A DNA stretch of 64,000 nt from JACKIC01 sp964392305. Lineage in GTDB: Bacteria; Planctomycetota; UBA1135; UBA2386. Position 1 is the stretch's first letter, and the number at the start of each line of letters is the position of its first letter. Below, one piece after another: positions 51,733-61,433 of this stretch. The stretch spans positions 1 to 64,000 of the forward strand of contig CAYMPV010000034.1 in NCBI GenBank assembly GCA_964392305.1, in the 5' to 3' direction. A model generated the notes under the pieces. It searched no databases. It had not been told where the DNA came from and worked only from the letters and a program-made list of their open reading frames with translations. The position numbers were made by a program, and so were the translations under genes.

Positions 51733-52842
51733 ATGGTGACGAACCTCAACCTGCCGACGCTGCTCCTGCTCACTGCCACCCTCAACCCGGTCTGTGCCCA
51801 GGAAGGCGCACAGCAGCCTGAGCGGCCACCAGCGCCGGCTGCCGTGCCGGTGCCGGTGCAGGCGCCCAAACCGCACTTCGTGGTCCGTCACTACCCCGCC
51901 GATCGCGACGCGCCGATCGCGGTCGTCGGCGATCGTGTGCTGACCCTGGGCAACCTCGTCGACCACATCGACGAACTGCACCACCCGGGTTTCCGCGAGG
52001 CCCTCGAGAAGGTGCCGTCGGTCGAGGCGATGCTGCGGTCGGACCTGGTCGCGGCGTGGGTGCGCCAATTCGCCGACATCGAGGCGCTGCGGCAGCTGAA
52101 CGCCGGCAAGGAGATCGACGAGGCGGCGCTGAAGGCCGCGCAGAGCGAACGCCTGCGGATCTCGTTCCAGGCCTGGCTCGACACCTACCTGGCCAACCGC
52201 CAGGCCCAGGGCCGTCCGACCGAACTCAGCCAGGAGCGCGTCAACAAGTTCCTCGCCGACTTCCAACTGCGCCAGGGCCTCGGCGCCGAATTGCAGGGCT
52301 GGCTCGACTACCTCGAGAAGGACGACTACTCACGCGCGCAACTGCAGCAGTTCTTCCAGGACAACGCGCGCGCGTTCGGCGGGCAGGTGAAGATCTCGCA
52401 CATCCTGGTGCAGAACCGCGACGCCGGCACCGGCATCCTGCTCGACCAGGAAGCCTACGGTCGCGCCACCGCGCGGCTCGCCGACATCAAGGCGCGATTG
52501 CGCCCGGACGGCTCCAACTTCGAAGAGGTCGCGCGGCTCTACTCCGAAGACACCCGCACCGCCAAGGAAGGCGGCGTGCTCGACGGCATCCGCCGCTTCG
52601 ACGAGGGCATGCCGGCCGCCCTGTGCCGCGCCGCCTGGCACCTGCGCGACGGCGAACTCAGCGGTGTGGTCGAAACCCAGTACGGCTGGCACCTGGTCAA
52701 GCGCCTCGACTTCGCGCAGCACATGTTCATCCTGTTCACCGACGATGCGATCCCGTCGATCCGCGAGGTGATGCGGCGTTCGCGCCAGGAAGACCTGCTG
52801 TTTGCCGCGCGCGCCAAGAGCAACCTGCAGCTCAAGCTGTAG
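51733..52842 (+). CDS. Exported parvulin-type peptidyl-prolyl isomerase
   Basis: 369 residues from the ATG at 51733, giving a signal peptide (LPTLLLLTATLNPVCAQ) and a Pro-rich linker. Residues about 60-205 form a SurA/PrsA-like helical chaperone region (VGDRVLTLGNLVDHIDELHH). About 215-335 is the PpiC rotamase (VKISHILVQNRDAG, FEEVARLYSEDTRTAKEGG, SGVVETQYGWHLVKRL). It probably assists folding of secreted or outer-membrane proteins. It is divergent from galK across about 170 nt. Confidence 0.92.
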   Translation: MVTNLNLPTLLLLTATLNPVCAQEGAQQPERPPAPAAVPVPVQAPKPHFVVRHYPADRDAPIAVVGDRVLTLGNLVDHIDELHHPGFREALEKVPSVEAMLRSDLVAAWVRQFADIEALRQLNAGKEIDEAALKAAQSERLRISFQAWLDTYLANRQAQGRPTELSQERVNKFLADFQLRQGLGAELQGWLDYLEKDDYSRAQLQQFFQDNARAFGGQVKISHILVQNRDAGTGILLDQEAYGRATARLADIKARLRPDGSNFEEVARLYSEDTRTAKEGGVLDGIRRFDEGMPAALCRAAWHLRDGELSGVVETQYGWHLVKRLDFAQHMFILFTDDAIPSIREVMRRSRQEDLLFAARAKSNLQLKL

Positions 52843-52863
52843 GCGCGCCGCGGTGAGTCGGAG

Positions 52864-54738
52864 TCAGAACTGCCGCTGCTCGCAGTTGGTGCGGAACCAA
52901 CCCGTGAGCGGGTCGATGCCCACGGCCTGGAAACGCATCAGCTGCCCCGTGAACAGACCGGGCGGCGGCGTGTAGACCTTGGTCAAACTCGGATTGCCGA
53001 CACCACCCGTGCCCGACAGCGAGAAGAAGCCGAACGCACCGGTGCCGTCCTCGATCACGAACGCCAACACGTAGGCCGGATCGATGCACAGGTTGCCGAC
53101 GATCGTGGGCAGGATCGGCGAGCCGGGGAACGAGATCATGACGATGTAGGGCACCAGGGGCGGCTGGGCCGCGGTCGCGTTCGCGATCGACACCACCAGC
53201 AGACTGCCCGCGGAGATCGCCTGGATCTTGCGCGAGTAGAGGCTGAACGTCGCGTTGGTCTGCGAGTTGGGCGTCGCGGCGGTCACCGTGATCGGGCCGC
53301 CGAGATTGGTCGCGGTGACCGTGGTCTGCACGAAGCCATTGCCGTCGGCGATCACCGGATTGGTCGTCGACAACACCCCCGGACCCGCCACGCTGAAGTT
53401 GACCGTGCCGTTCGGCAGCGGCGCGTTCTGCGGATCGAGCACCTGCGCGCGCAGCGGCATCGCGAAGGTCTCGCCGGCGGGACCGGCCTGGCCACTGCCG
53501 CTGATCGCGACCACACTGTTGGTCGGCCCGAGCGAGCGCACCCGCTTGAGGAAGTTGCCGTGTTGGGTGAACCACAGCGCGCCGTCAGGCCCCATGCGCA
53601 TGCTCGTCACGCTGGCGAAACCGGTGCCCCAGTTGGCGGCGTTCGGCTGTCCAGGCACCGCCGGCGCCGGTGCCCACGCGGTGCCGTTGTGCACCAGGCG
53701 ACGCAGTTCGCCGACGTAGTAGTCGAGGTAGAAGCAGGACCCTTCGTAGCTCGGGCCGAAATCGAACGGCTGGCCCTGATTGCGATAACGCGCGCCGCCC
53801 ATGATCGAGGCCCAACCCTGGCTGCGCGGCACCGACACGATCGGGTTGACCAGACCGGGCGGCTGGCTGCCGCCGCAGCTGAAGCCGGCGACCAGACCCT
53901 CGCGCCACGGCCAGCCGAAGTTGACCAGCGGCAGCGCGCCGCTTGGGTAGACGTACTCGCTGTACTCCTCCTCGCTGCCCTGACCGACGTCGCCGATGTA
54001 GAGGTTGCCGGTGACCGCGTCGATCTCCATGCGGAACGGATTGCGCAGGCCGTGCGCGAGCACCAGCTGCGAGAAGTCGAGGTTGGCGCTGAGCGGGTTG
54101 TTGCCCGGATCGAGGGCCGAGAAGGCCGGCAGCGTCGCGCTCGCGGCGGGCCCGAGCGTGCTGACGTCCAGGCGCAGCAGGCAGCCGACCTGGCTGGTGA
54201 GGATCTGGGCGTTGCAGGCCGAGGCATCGTCACCGACCGACAGGTAGAGCATGCCGTCGGGCCCGAAGCGCACCGAACCGCCGTTGTGGTTGCCGGCGTT
54301 GTCGGGCAACGTGCCGAGCACCGCGCGCCGCGGCGACGCGGCGAACGTCAGGTTGTTGCTGACGGGGTTGTTGAGGTCGCCCATGCACGTGAAGCGATCG
54401 ACGTGCATGAACGCGTCGAGCGTGCTCGAGTAGTAGACATAGAAGAAGCCGTTCGCGGCGAAGTTCGGGTCGGCCGTGATGCTCAGCAGGCCACGTTCGC
54501 CGCCGGATTCGACGTTGGGCACCGTGCCGACCGAACTGACGGCGGTACCGGCGTAGAGACTCACGCCGCCGGCCGAGTTGGCGATCAGCACACGGCCATC
54601 GGGCAGGAAGCAGCAGTCGTTCGGAGTGCTCAGCCCCGTCGACAGCGTGTCGACAACGAAGCCGGTCGGCACGTTCTGGCACAGCACGGGCACGGCGAGA
54701 CATGCGACGAAGAACGCGGCGAGGGATGTGCGGTGCAT
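52864..54738 (-). CDS. Secreted glucose/sorbosone dehydrogenase-like beta-propeller
   Basis: 624 residues with signal peptide (SLAAFFVACLAVPVLCQ). About 20-400 is a six-bladed PQQ-sugar-dehydrogenase-type propeller: FVVDTLSTGLSTPNDCCFLP, NGFFYVYYSS, NHNGGSVRFGPDGMLYLSVGD, GLRNPFRMEIDAVTGNLYIGDVG, GPDGALWFTQHGN. An Ig-like domain follows (about 430-515) and a ~90-residue C-terminal segment of the kind found in many secreted Planctomycetota proteins. Oxidation of a sugar with PQQ is possible, but a full set of cofactor residues was not verified. Confidence 0.85.
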   Translation of the reverse strand: MHRTSLAAFFVACLAVPVLCQNVPTGFVVDTLSTGLSTPNDCCFLPDGRVLIANSAGGVSLYAGTAVSSVGTVPNVESGGERGLLSITADPNFAANGFFYVYYSSTLDAFMHVDRFTCMGDLNNPVSNNLTFAASPRRAVLGTLPDNAGNHNGGSVRFGPDGMLYLSVGDDASACNAQILTSQVGCLLRLDVSTLGPAASATLPAFSALDPGNNPLSANLDFSQLVLAHGLRNPFRMEIDAVTGNLYIGDVGQGSEEEYSEYVYPSGALPLVNFGWPWREGLVAGFSCGGSQPPGLVNPIVSVPRSQGWASIMGGARYRNQGQPFDFGPSYEGSCFYLDYYVGELRRLVHNGTAWAPAPAVPGQPNAANWGTGFASVTSMRMGPDGALWFTQHGNFLKRVRSLGPTNSVVAISGSGQAGPAGETFAMPLRAQVLDPQNAPLPNGTVNFSVAGPGVLSTTNPVIADGNGFVQTTVTATNLGGPITVTAATPNSQTNATFSLYSRKIQAISAGSLLVVSIANATAAQPPLVPYIVMISFPGSPILPTIVGNLCIDPAYVLAFVIEDGTGAFGFFSLSGTGGVGNPSLTKVYTPPPGLFTGQLMRFQAVGIDPLTGWFRTNCEQRQF

Positions 54739-54861
54739 GGGTTCGTTGGTGTGGGTGCTACCGAGGGGGCTCAGCCAGTCGCGAGACGATACTCCATCGC
54801 CGGATCGGTGCTGGCGCAGGCGCCTGCGGCCGGTGTTCACGGGCCGCCGTCCGGCCTCGAA

Positions 54862-55740
54862 CTAACGCAAGGGGGCGATCTCGAACCGGCACAACCGCGC
54901 CGCTCCCTCACCGCCCTCGCTGGCGATCCACAGCTGATCGGGGGCACCAAGACACATGCCTTCGGGCTGCGGGAGTTCGCTGGCGTCGAACACGTGCACA
55001 CGCTCGACCTCACCCTGCATGGTCACCGCGAGCAGCACCCGCTCGGTCGCGCCGAGCACCCACAAACGGTCAGCGCCGGGCTGCATCGCCAGCGCGCTGA
55101 TCCGCAGCTGCAGATCGCCGCGCCCGCGGCCCTTGGCGCCGCTGCGCACCGGCAACGACACGCCGAGTTGCCGCGCGCGGGCCTCGACATCAAGCAACCG
55201 GATCGTCAACGCCGGCTGCTCCTGCACCTGGCGCGTGCGCAAGTCGAACGCGTGGATCAGCCGGCGTTCGTCCGCTGCCCGTTGCTCTCGCGGCCCGACC
55301 TTGTGGGCGAACAACAGCCGCTCGCGGCGCGCATCGTACGCCAGGCTCTCGAACTCGTGCACCTCGCCCGCCCGCGCGAGCCGCGTCTCCGTGAGCAGAT
55401 CCCGGGGCCGCGCGCGCGCGAACTCGCGCAGCATGCCGTCGCTGCGCAGCACGAACACACGGTCGTCGACCAGGGCCAGGTCTTCGTAGTCGGCGTTGGG
55501 ACCGAAACGTTCGGCGTCGGCGACCAGACCGGTCGCGGCGAGCGTGAACAGCTTGCCGATCTCGTCCTGGATGCCGAGCAGCTGCCGGCCGTCCCAGGCG
55601 ATGCCCGAAACCTCACGCAACTGCTTGGGCAACGGCAACGACTCCTGCAGGCGCAGAATCTGCGGCGTCGCCGACTCACTGCACGCGCCGAGCAGCGTCG
55701 TCGACGCGATGACCAGGACCAGGATCGGCGAGCGACGCAT
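54862..55740 (-). CDS. Propeller-like lipoprotein (SdiA-regulated/esterase-like phytase group)
   Basis: 292 residues with lipobox TTLLGAC. The pattern LPKQLREVSGIAWDGRQLLGIQDE, YEDLALVDDRVFVLRSDG, FESLAYDARRERLLFAHK and LPQPEGMCLGAPDQLWIASE closely follows the SdiA-regulated/phytase-like propeller proteins, in which VSG.A, EDLA, ESLAYD and QPEGM lie on successive blades. Catalytic function is not established for most members. Divergent from the CocE-like hydrolase. Confidence 0.78.
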   Translation of the reverse strand: MRRSPILVLVIASTTLLGACSESATPQILRLQESLPLPKQLREVSGIAWDGRQLLGIQDEIGKLFTLAATGLVADAERFGPNADYEDLALVDDRVFVLRSDGMLREFARARPRDLLTETRLARAGEVHEFESLAYDARRERLLFAHKVGPREQRAADERRLIHAFDLRTRQVQEQPALTIRLLDVEARARQLGVSLPVRSGAKGRGRGDLQLRISALAMQPGADRLWVLGATERVLLAVTMQGEVERVHVFDASELPQPEGMCLGAPDQLWIASEGGEGAARLCRFEIAPLR

Positions 55741-55856
55741 CGGGCGTCAGCCTACGCCGAACGTGGATCCCGGCCCACGACTTGGTCACACACTGACTCC
55801 CCCCCATGATGCGGCGCCCTTCCCGCCCGAACTCCTCCCGCGCCGGCAGACCGCCC

Positions 55857-57713
55857 ATGTATCGCATCGCCATCCTGTTCGCGCTCGCCGCCACCGCCTT
55901 GGCCCAGGCGCCGCTGACCAAGAACGACTACCAGCGCAGCGAGCAGATGGTGCCGATGCGCGACGGGATCGAGCTCTACACCGAGATCTACCGGCCCAAG
56001 ACGATCGCGGCCGACCTGCCGATCGTGTTCGTGCGCACGCCGTACGGCGTCGCCGCGCCCGGCGGCGCCTTCACGCGCTACTTCGACAGCACGTTCCGGG
56101 TGCTGCAGGAAGCGGGTTATCTGTTCGCGGTGCAGGACGCGCGCGGCCGGCACCGCTCGCAGGGCACGTTCGAATGGAACCGTCCCGTGCGCCACCGACG
56201 AGATCTCGACGCGATCTCGGCGAGCACCGACGCCTACGACTCGATCGATTGGCTGGTGAAGAACGTGCCCGGCAACAACGGCCGCGTCGGCATGCTCGGC
56301 GTCTCGTACCCGGGCTGGTACGTGACGATGGCGCTGATCGACCCGCACCCGGCGTTGGCGTGCGCGAGCCCGCAGGCGTCGCCGTCGGACTACTTCGTCA
56401 ACGACGACTTCTTCCACCACGGCGCGTTCCGCCTCGCGCCGAGCGCCGAGCTGCCGTACCTGTTCGACTTCGACCCCAAACGCAACGCGCGTTTCCCGTA
56501 CGACCAGGTCGACACCTACGAGTTCTTCCTCGAGCTCGGACCGCTCGCGAACATGAACGCGCGTTACCTGCACGACGTCTCGCCGACGTGGAACAACTTC
56601 ATGGCGCACACGCGCTACGACGAGTTCTGGCAGACGGGCGGCACGCTGCAGCACTTCCGGTCGTCGACGGTACCGACGCTGCACGTGTTCGGCTGGTGGG
56701 ACGCCGAGAACCTCGGCGGCGCCCACGACCTCTACGACCGCATCGAGAAGTTCGACCAACGGGGCCTGTCCAAGATCGTGGTCGGGCCCTGGTCGCACGG
56801 TCAGTGGTCACGCGCGTCGGCCACGCACCTGGGCCGCTACCGGTTCGGCAGCGACACCAGCGAGTACTACCAGCGAGAGATCGAGGCGCCGTGGTTCGCT
56901 GCGCACCTGCGCGGCGGCACGTTCGAGCTGCCCGAAGCGACCATGTTCCAGACCGGCGCCAACGTCTGGCAGCAGTACTCGCAGTGGCCGCCGCCGGACG
57001 CGTCACCGCGCTCGCTGTACCTGCATGCCGACGGTTCGCTGTCGTTCTCGGCACCGACCCAGGTCGACGCCGGCGCCGTCGCGTGGACTTCCGACCCGCA
57101 CAAGCCCGTGCCCTACGCCCCGCGGCCGATCCTCGGCTTCTGGCAGGGTCTGCAGGGCGGCAGCAAGGACCCGCGCTTCGACCGGGCCGGGGTGTTGTGG
57201 AAGGTCGAGGACCAGCGCTTCGTCGACGGCCGCCCCGACGTGCTCACGTTCGTCACCGCGCCGCTCGACGAGGACCTCGTCGTCGCCGGCCGGCTCGCGG
57301 CGCGGCTGTTCGCGTCGACGACGGGCAGCGACGCCGACTGGGTCGTCAAGCTGATCGACGTCTACCCCGAGGACTACCAAGAACGTGAGATGGGCGGGTT
57401 CCAGCTCATGGTCGCCGACGACGTGCTGCGCGGCCGGTTCCGCACCGGACTCGACCGCCCCGAAGCGATCGAACCCGGCGCCACGCTCGAGTACCACATC
57501 GACCTGCGCACCCGCAACCACCGCTTCCGCAAGGGCCACCGCATCATGGTCCAGGTGCAGAGCACGTGGTTCCCGCTGATCGACCGCAACCCGCAGACGT
57601 TCTGCGACATCCCCAAAGCCACCGCGGCGGACTACCGACGCGCCGAACACCGCGTGTTCGCGACGCCCGAGCACAGTTCGCGCATCGAGCTGTCGGTGTT
57701 GCCCGCGAAGTGA
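55857..57713 (+). CDS. Secreted CocE/NonD (S15-type) hydrolase
   Basis: 618 residues from the ATG at 55857, which begins a signal peptide (MYRIAILFALAATALAQ); an upstream in-frame ATG at 55806 adds only a basic stretch. The alpha/beta-hydrolase core carries the nucleophile in GVSYPGWYVTMAL, the acid in GWWDAENLGG and His in GPWSHGQW. A jelly-roll PepX_C-like domain covers about 400-618. The family includes cocaine esterase, cephalosporin acylases and Xaa-Pro peptidases; the substrate is unknown, but action outside the cytoplasm on esters or amides is likely. Confidence 0.93.
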   Translation: MYRIAILFALAATALAQAPLTKNDYQRSEQMVPMRDGIELYTEIYRPKTIAADLPIVFVRTPYGVAAPGGAFTRYFDSTFRVLQEAGYLFAVQDARGRHRSQGTFEWNRPVRHRRDLDAISASTDAYDSIDWLVKNVPGNNGRVGMLGVSYPGWYVTMALIDPHPALACASPQASPSDYFVNDDFFHHGAFRLAPSAELPYLFDFDPKRNARFPYDQVDTYEFFLELGPLANMNARYLHDVSPTWNNFMAHTRYDEFWQTGGTLQHFRSSTVPTLHVFGWWDAENLGGAHDLYDRIEKFDQRGLSKIVVGPWSHGQWSRASATHLGRYRFGSDTSEYYQREIEAPWFAAHLRGGTFELPEATMFQTGANVWQQYSQWPPPDASPRSLYLHADGSLSFSAPTQVDAGAVAWTSDPHKPVPYAPRPILGFWQGLQGGSKDPRFDRAGVLWKVEDQRFVDGRPDVLTFVTAPLDEDLVVAGRLAARLFASTTGSDADWVVKLIDVYPEDYQEREMGGFQLMVADDVLRGRFRTGLDRPEAIEPGATLEYHIDLRTRNHRFRKGHRIMVQVQSTWFPLIDRNPQTFCDIPKATAADYRRAEHRVFATPEHSSRIELSVLPAK

Positions 57714-57741
57714 ACGGCGCGTCTGCCGACCGGCGCGGCGC

Positions 57742-58026
57742 TCAATTTCCGGCGAACTCGGTGAACGACCACCAGACCAGCAGCCAGAACGGGTTCAGCA
57801 CCGTCCAGGCGATCGCGTAGCGACGGAACGGCTGCTTCTGCGTCTTGTGCCGGAACCAGCCCATCGCCAGCCAGGCACCGATCCAGCCGCCAAGGAACAC
57901 GAACCACAGCAACGCGCGTTCGGATACGCGCCGGCCGTCGCCGCGGCTGCGCCATTTGTCGAAGCCGAACACCAGCAAGGTGACGACGTTCAGCAACACC
58001 ACCACGGCCCAGACGAGCTGCAACAT
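57742..58026 (-). CDS. DUF1294 membrane protein
   Basis: 94 residues with three hydrophobic segments. FGFDKWRSRGDGRRVSERALL, then FLGGWIGAWLAMGWFRHKTQKQPFR, is the DUF1294 signature. It is a small inner-membrane protein of unknown role that also occurs fused to cold-shock domains in other bacteria; no such domain is present here. The start is the ATG at 58026; the frame continues far upstream as a shadow of the lyase gene. Confidence 0.9.
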   Translation of the reverse strand: MLQLVWAVVVLLNVVTLLVFGFDKWRSRGDGRRVSERALLWFVFLGGWIGAWLAMGWFRHKTQKQPFRRYAIAWTVLNPFWLLVWWSFTEFAGN

Positions 58027-58104
58027 CGGCGGCGATGATGTGCGCTGACGCGAACGGAGACAACGTGCTTCGAGGGCGCCGCGTGCTGCTAAGCTGCCGG
58101 GCGC

Positions 58105-59313
58105 ATGCCCGTCACCGCCCAGGACATCGCCGCCGCTGCCACCGCGATCGCCGCGCACGTCGTGCGCACCCCGACCGTGCTCGCCCGGCGCCTGGGCGAA
58201 CTGCTCGGCGCGCGGTTGCACCTCAAGCTCGAGAACATGCAGTTCACGGGTTCGTTCAAGGATCGCGGTGCGTGCAACAAGTTGATGCAGCTGGCAGCGG
58301 CGGACACGCCACCGCGCGGCGTGATCGCCGCATCGGCGGGCAACCACGCGCAAGGCGTGGCCTACCACGCGCAGCGCCTGGGTTTGCCGGCGACGATCGT
58401 GATGCCGCAGACGACGCCATTCGCCAAGGTCGAGCGCACCGCGTCGTTCGGCGCCCACGTGGTGCTGTTCGGTGAGTCGCTGGCCGAGTCGTCCGCGCAC
58501 GCGCGGGAACTCGAACAGGAACGCGGCCTGGTGTTCGTGCACCCCTACGACGACGTCGCGATCATCGCCGGCCAGGGCACCGCGGCGATCGAACTGTTCG
58601 AGGACTGCCCCGACCTCGACACGCTGGTGGTGCCGATCGGCGGCGGCGGCCTGATCAGCGGCATCGCCGTGTGGGCCAGGCACGTGAACCCCAGGATCCG
58701 CATCCTCGGCGTGCAGACCGAACAGTGCCCGGCGATGCGCGCCAAGGTGCGAGGTGAGCCGCTGCCGCCGATCGGCACGCTGACGCTCGCCGACGGCATC
58801 GCCGTCAAACACCCGGGTGAGATCACCAGTCGCCTGGTTGCCCAGCTCGTCGAGGACATCCTGCTGGTCGGCGAAGAGGACCTCGAGAACGCCGTGCAAC
58901 TGCTCGCGACGCAGCAGAAGGTGGTCGCCGAGGGCGCCGGCGCCGCGGGCATCGCCGCGATGTTGCGCCACCCCGAGCGCTTCACCGACAGCAAGGTCGG
59001 CGTGGTGATCTGCGGCGGCAACATCGACCGGCGCATGCTGTCGACGGTGCTGCTGCGCACCCTCAAGCGCGACGGCAAGGTCGCCAAGCTGCGCATCGAG
59101 ATCAAGGACGTGCCCGGCGTGCTGTCGCGCGTCACGCAGATGATCGGCGCCGAAGGTGGCGACATCATCGACATCGAACACCAGCGCCTGTTCACCAACC
59201 TCGGCCCGCGCCAGGCCGAGCTCGACGTGGTGATGGAGACGCACGGCACCGCGCACGTCGAACGCATCCTGCAGACCCTCGTGAGCGCCGGCTTCCCGAC
59301 GCGGCCGGTCTGA
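58105..59313 (+). CDS. ilvA: Threonine ammonia-lyase
   Basis: 402 residues. PLP-binding Lys52 lies in QFTGSFKDRGA, the substrate loop is ASAGNHAQGVAYHA, and the phosphate-binding Gly loop is VPIGGGGLISG. A single C-terminal ACT domain (about 330-402: LRIEIKDVPGVLSRVTQMIG) matches the short, one-ACT form of threonine dehydratase. It converts threonine to 2-oxobutanoate and ammonia, feeding isoleucine synthesis or catabolism. The ACT domain suggests allosteric control. The next gene starts 5 nt after its stop. Confidence 0.95.
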   Translation: MPVTAQDIAAAATAIAAHVVRTPTVLARRLGELLGARLHLKLENMQFTGSFKDRGACNKLMQLAAADTPPRGVIAASAGNHAQGVAYHAQRLGLPATIVMPQTTPFAKVERTASFGAHVVLFGESLAESSAHARELEQERGLVFVHPYDDVAIIAGQGTAAIELFEDCPDLDTLVVPIGGGGLISGIAVWARHVNPRIRILGVQTEQCPAMRAKVRGEPLPPIGTLTLADGIAVKHPGEITSRLVAQLVEDILLVGEEDLENAVQLLATQQKVVAEGAGAAGIAAMLRHPERFTDSKVGVVICGGNIDRRMLSTVLLRTLKRDGKVAKLRIEIKDVPGVLSRVTQMIGAEGGDIIDIEHQRLFTNLGPRQAELDVVMETHGTAHVERILQTLVSAGFPTRPV

Positions 59314-59318
59314 GCGCG

Positions 59319-61433
59319 GTGACCGAATCGACCCGGGAAGCGCTGCCCGAACGCTCACGCTGGGCCGCGGTGCGCAGCAACGTGCGCGGCTGGCTGGCGC
59401 AGCGACTGCGCAGCGACGCACTCGCCGCGCAGCTCTTGCCCGTGCAGCCGCTCGAGGACCCTGACGCGTCGCATCAGGCCGTTCGCCCCGCGTGGCCTTC
59501 GGTCGCCGCGCTCGCCGCCGAGTACCCGGCGCTGCTCGATCCCTCGCTGCGCAAACGCCGCGGCGCCTGGTTCACACCGACCGGGATCACCGGGCCCACG
59601 GTCGCCCGCACGCTGCAGCCGCTGTTGCCGCAGCTGCGCGAAGCACCGCTGCAGATCTGCGACCCCGCCGTCGGCGCCGGCGCGTTCCTGCTGGCCGCGC
59701 TGCAGTGGCAACGGACACACGGTGTGCCGACGCGACGTGCCGCCGCGAACCTGTGCGGCGTCGACGTCGACAGCACCGCCGCCGCGATCGCCGCGGTGAC
59801 GTTGTGGGAAGCGTGCGGCGACGAAGCGCCCGACGTGCTGCAACTCGCAGCCCAGGTGCGCGCCGGCGACGGCCTGCACGAATTGCCGCCCGGCAGCTGC
59901 GATGCGGTGCTGACCAACCCACCGTGGGAGACGCTGCAGGCCAGCGAAGAAGCGCGCCGCGCCGTCGCGGGGCTGCGTTCGCGCTTCCACCACCAGGGCA
60001 ACGGCAAGCTCTACACCTACCGGCTGTTCGTCGAACGCTGTCACGAGTTGCTGCGCGACGACGGGCGTTTCGGCCTGGTGGTGCCGGCGAGCCTGTGGTT
60101 CGACCGCGACGCCAGACCGCTGCGCGAACTGCTGCTCGACACTTGCCGGTGGGAGTGGCTGTTCGGCTTCGAGAACCGCCACCGCATCTTCGCGATCGAC
60201 TCGCGTTACCGCTTCGCCGTGATCTGCGGCGCCAAGGGCGGCCGCACCGAGGCGGTGAACGCAGCGTTCGGCCGCGTCGATCTCGCCGACTGGGAACGCC
60301 CGACGCCGCCGCTCACTCGTTACGGTCGCGACCTGTTGCCGAAGCTGAGCCCGCGCTCGGGCGCCTTCGTCGAAGCCGACGACGAACGCGACCTCGACCT
60401 GCTGCGCCACATGCACACGCGTTGCCGGCCGCTGGTCGGCGACGGTGGGGCGTTCCGTTGGCGACAGGGCGACTACAACATGACGGCCGATCGCCACCGG
60501 TTCGTGCGTCGCGACGCCGCCGAAGCCGGCGGCTTCGTGCGCGCAACCGACGGGATCTGGCGGCGCGGCGACGAGGTGCTGTTGCCGCTCTACCAGGGCG
60601 CGATGATCTACGACCTGCATCCCAACGCCGCGGTCTACCGTTCGGGCACGGGCCGCGCCACGACCTGGGAAGCGCCGCGAGCCGTCGACGACCTGCGCCC
60701 CCAGTACTTGATCGCGCCCGACCGCGCACTGGTCACGGCCCCCGCCCGCATCGTGTTGCGGGCGCTGTCCAACGCCACCAACGAACGCAGCGCGATCACC
60801 TGCCTGTTGCCCGACGTGCCGTGCGGTAACAGCCTCGGCGTGCTGACTCCGCGCGCGCCGACGGCGACGCCGCTGCGCTCGATGGCTGCAGGCGCCGCGC
60901 TGCTCGGCTCGCTGACGTTCGACTACGCGCTGCGCCTGCGCCTGTCGGGCACCAACCTCAACCACTTCGTGCTCAGCGACTGTGTGCTGCCCACACTCGA
61001 TCTCGCCACCGAGGTCGCGCTCGCGAACGCGGCGCTGCAGCTGAGTGCGATCCTGCCGTGGCATGCACCGCTGTGGCAGCTGGCCGCGGCAGAAGGCTGG
61101 CGCGACGCGGCCGCGGCGCCAGCCTGCGACGTGCAACGACGCGACGAGCTGTTGACGACGATCGACGTGCTCAGCGGCCGGGCCTTCGGCCTGACCGACG
61201 ACGACGTGGCGTGGATCACACGCGGTTGCGAACTGCCGAGCGAGACACTGCGGCGGGGCACTCCGGACGGGCTGCCGCCGCGCGGCTTCTGGCGCGTCGA
61301 ACGCGATCGCCAGGCCGTGCAGCGGCGCCCCAACCGTTGGCGCGTCGCCGCCCGTTCAACGCAGCTCGATGTTGGTCAAGGTCAGGATCTCGGGGCCCCA
61401 GTCCTTGCCGAAGATGCGTTCGAGCTTGAATGA
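59319..61433 (+). CDS. Orphan N6-adenine DNA methyltransferase (Eco57I/TaqI-like)
   Basis: 704 residues from a GTG at 59319. RRGAWFTP (about 80-87, motif X), ICDPAVGAGAF (about 113-123, SAM motif I) and NPPW (200-203, motif IV) give the gamma-class order of N6-adenine methyltransferases. FGLVVPASLWFDRDA and LLPLYQGAMIYDLHP are conserved in the Eco57I-like group, whose C-terminal part usually serves target recognition. No PD-(D/E)XK or other nuclease motif is seen and no restriction gene is adjacent, so it is either solitary or needs an unlinked partner. Its last 78 nt overlap the 3' end of the convergent gene. Confidence 0.88.
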   Translation: MTESTREALPERSRWAAVRSNVRGWLAQRLRSDALAAQLLPVQPLEDPDASHQAVRPAWPSVAALAAEYPALLDPSLRKRRGAWFTPTGITGPTVARTLQPLLPQLREAPLQICDPAVGAGAFLLAALQWQRTHGVPTRRAAANLCGVDVDSTAAAIAAVTLWEACGDEAPDVLQLAAQVRAGDGLHELPPGSCDAVLTNPPWETLQASEEARRAVAGLRSRFHHQGNGKLYTYRLFVERCHELLRDDGRFGLVVPASLWFDRDARPLRELLLDTCRWEWLFGFENRHRIFAIDSRYRFAVICGAKGGRTEAVNAAFGRVDLADWERPTPPLTRYGRDLLPKLSPRSGAFVEADDERDLDLLRHMHTRCRPLVGDGGAFRWRQGDYNMTADRHRFVRRDAAEAGGFVRATDGIWRRGDEVLLPLYQGAMIYDLHPNAAVYRSGTGRATTWEAPRAVDDLRPQYLIAPDRALVTAPARIVLRALSNATNERSAITCLLPDVPCGNSLGVLTPRAPTATPLRSMAAGAALLGSLTFDYALRLRLSGTNLNHFVLSDCVLPTLDLATEVALANAALQLSAILPWHAPLWQLAAAEGWRDAAAAPACDVQRRDELLTTIDVLSGRAFGLTDDDVAWITRGCELPSETLRRGTPDGLPPRGFWRVERDRQAVQRRPNRWRVAARSTQLDVGQGQDLGAPVLAEDAFELE

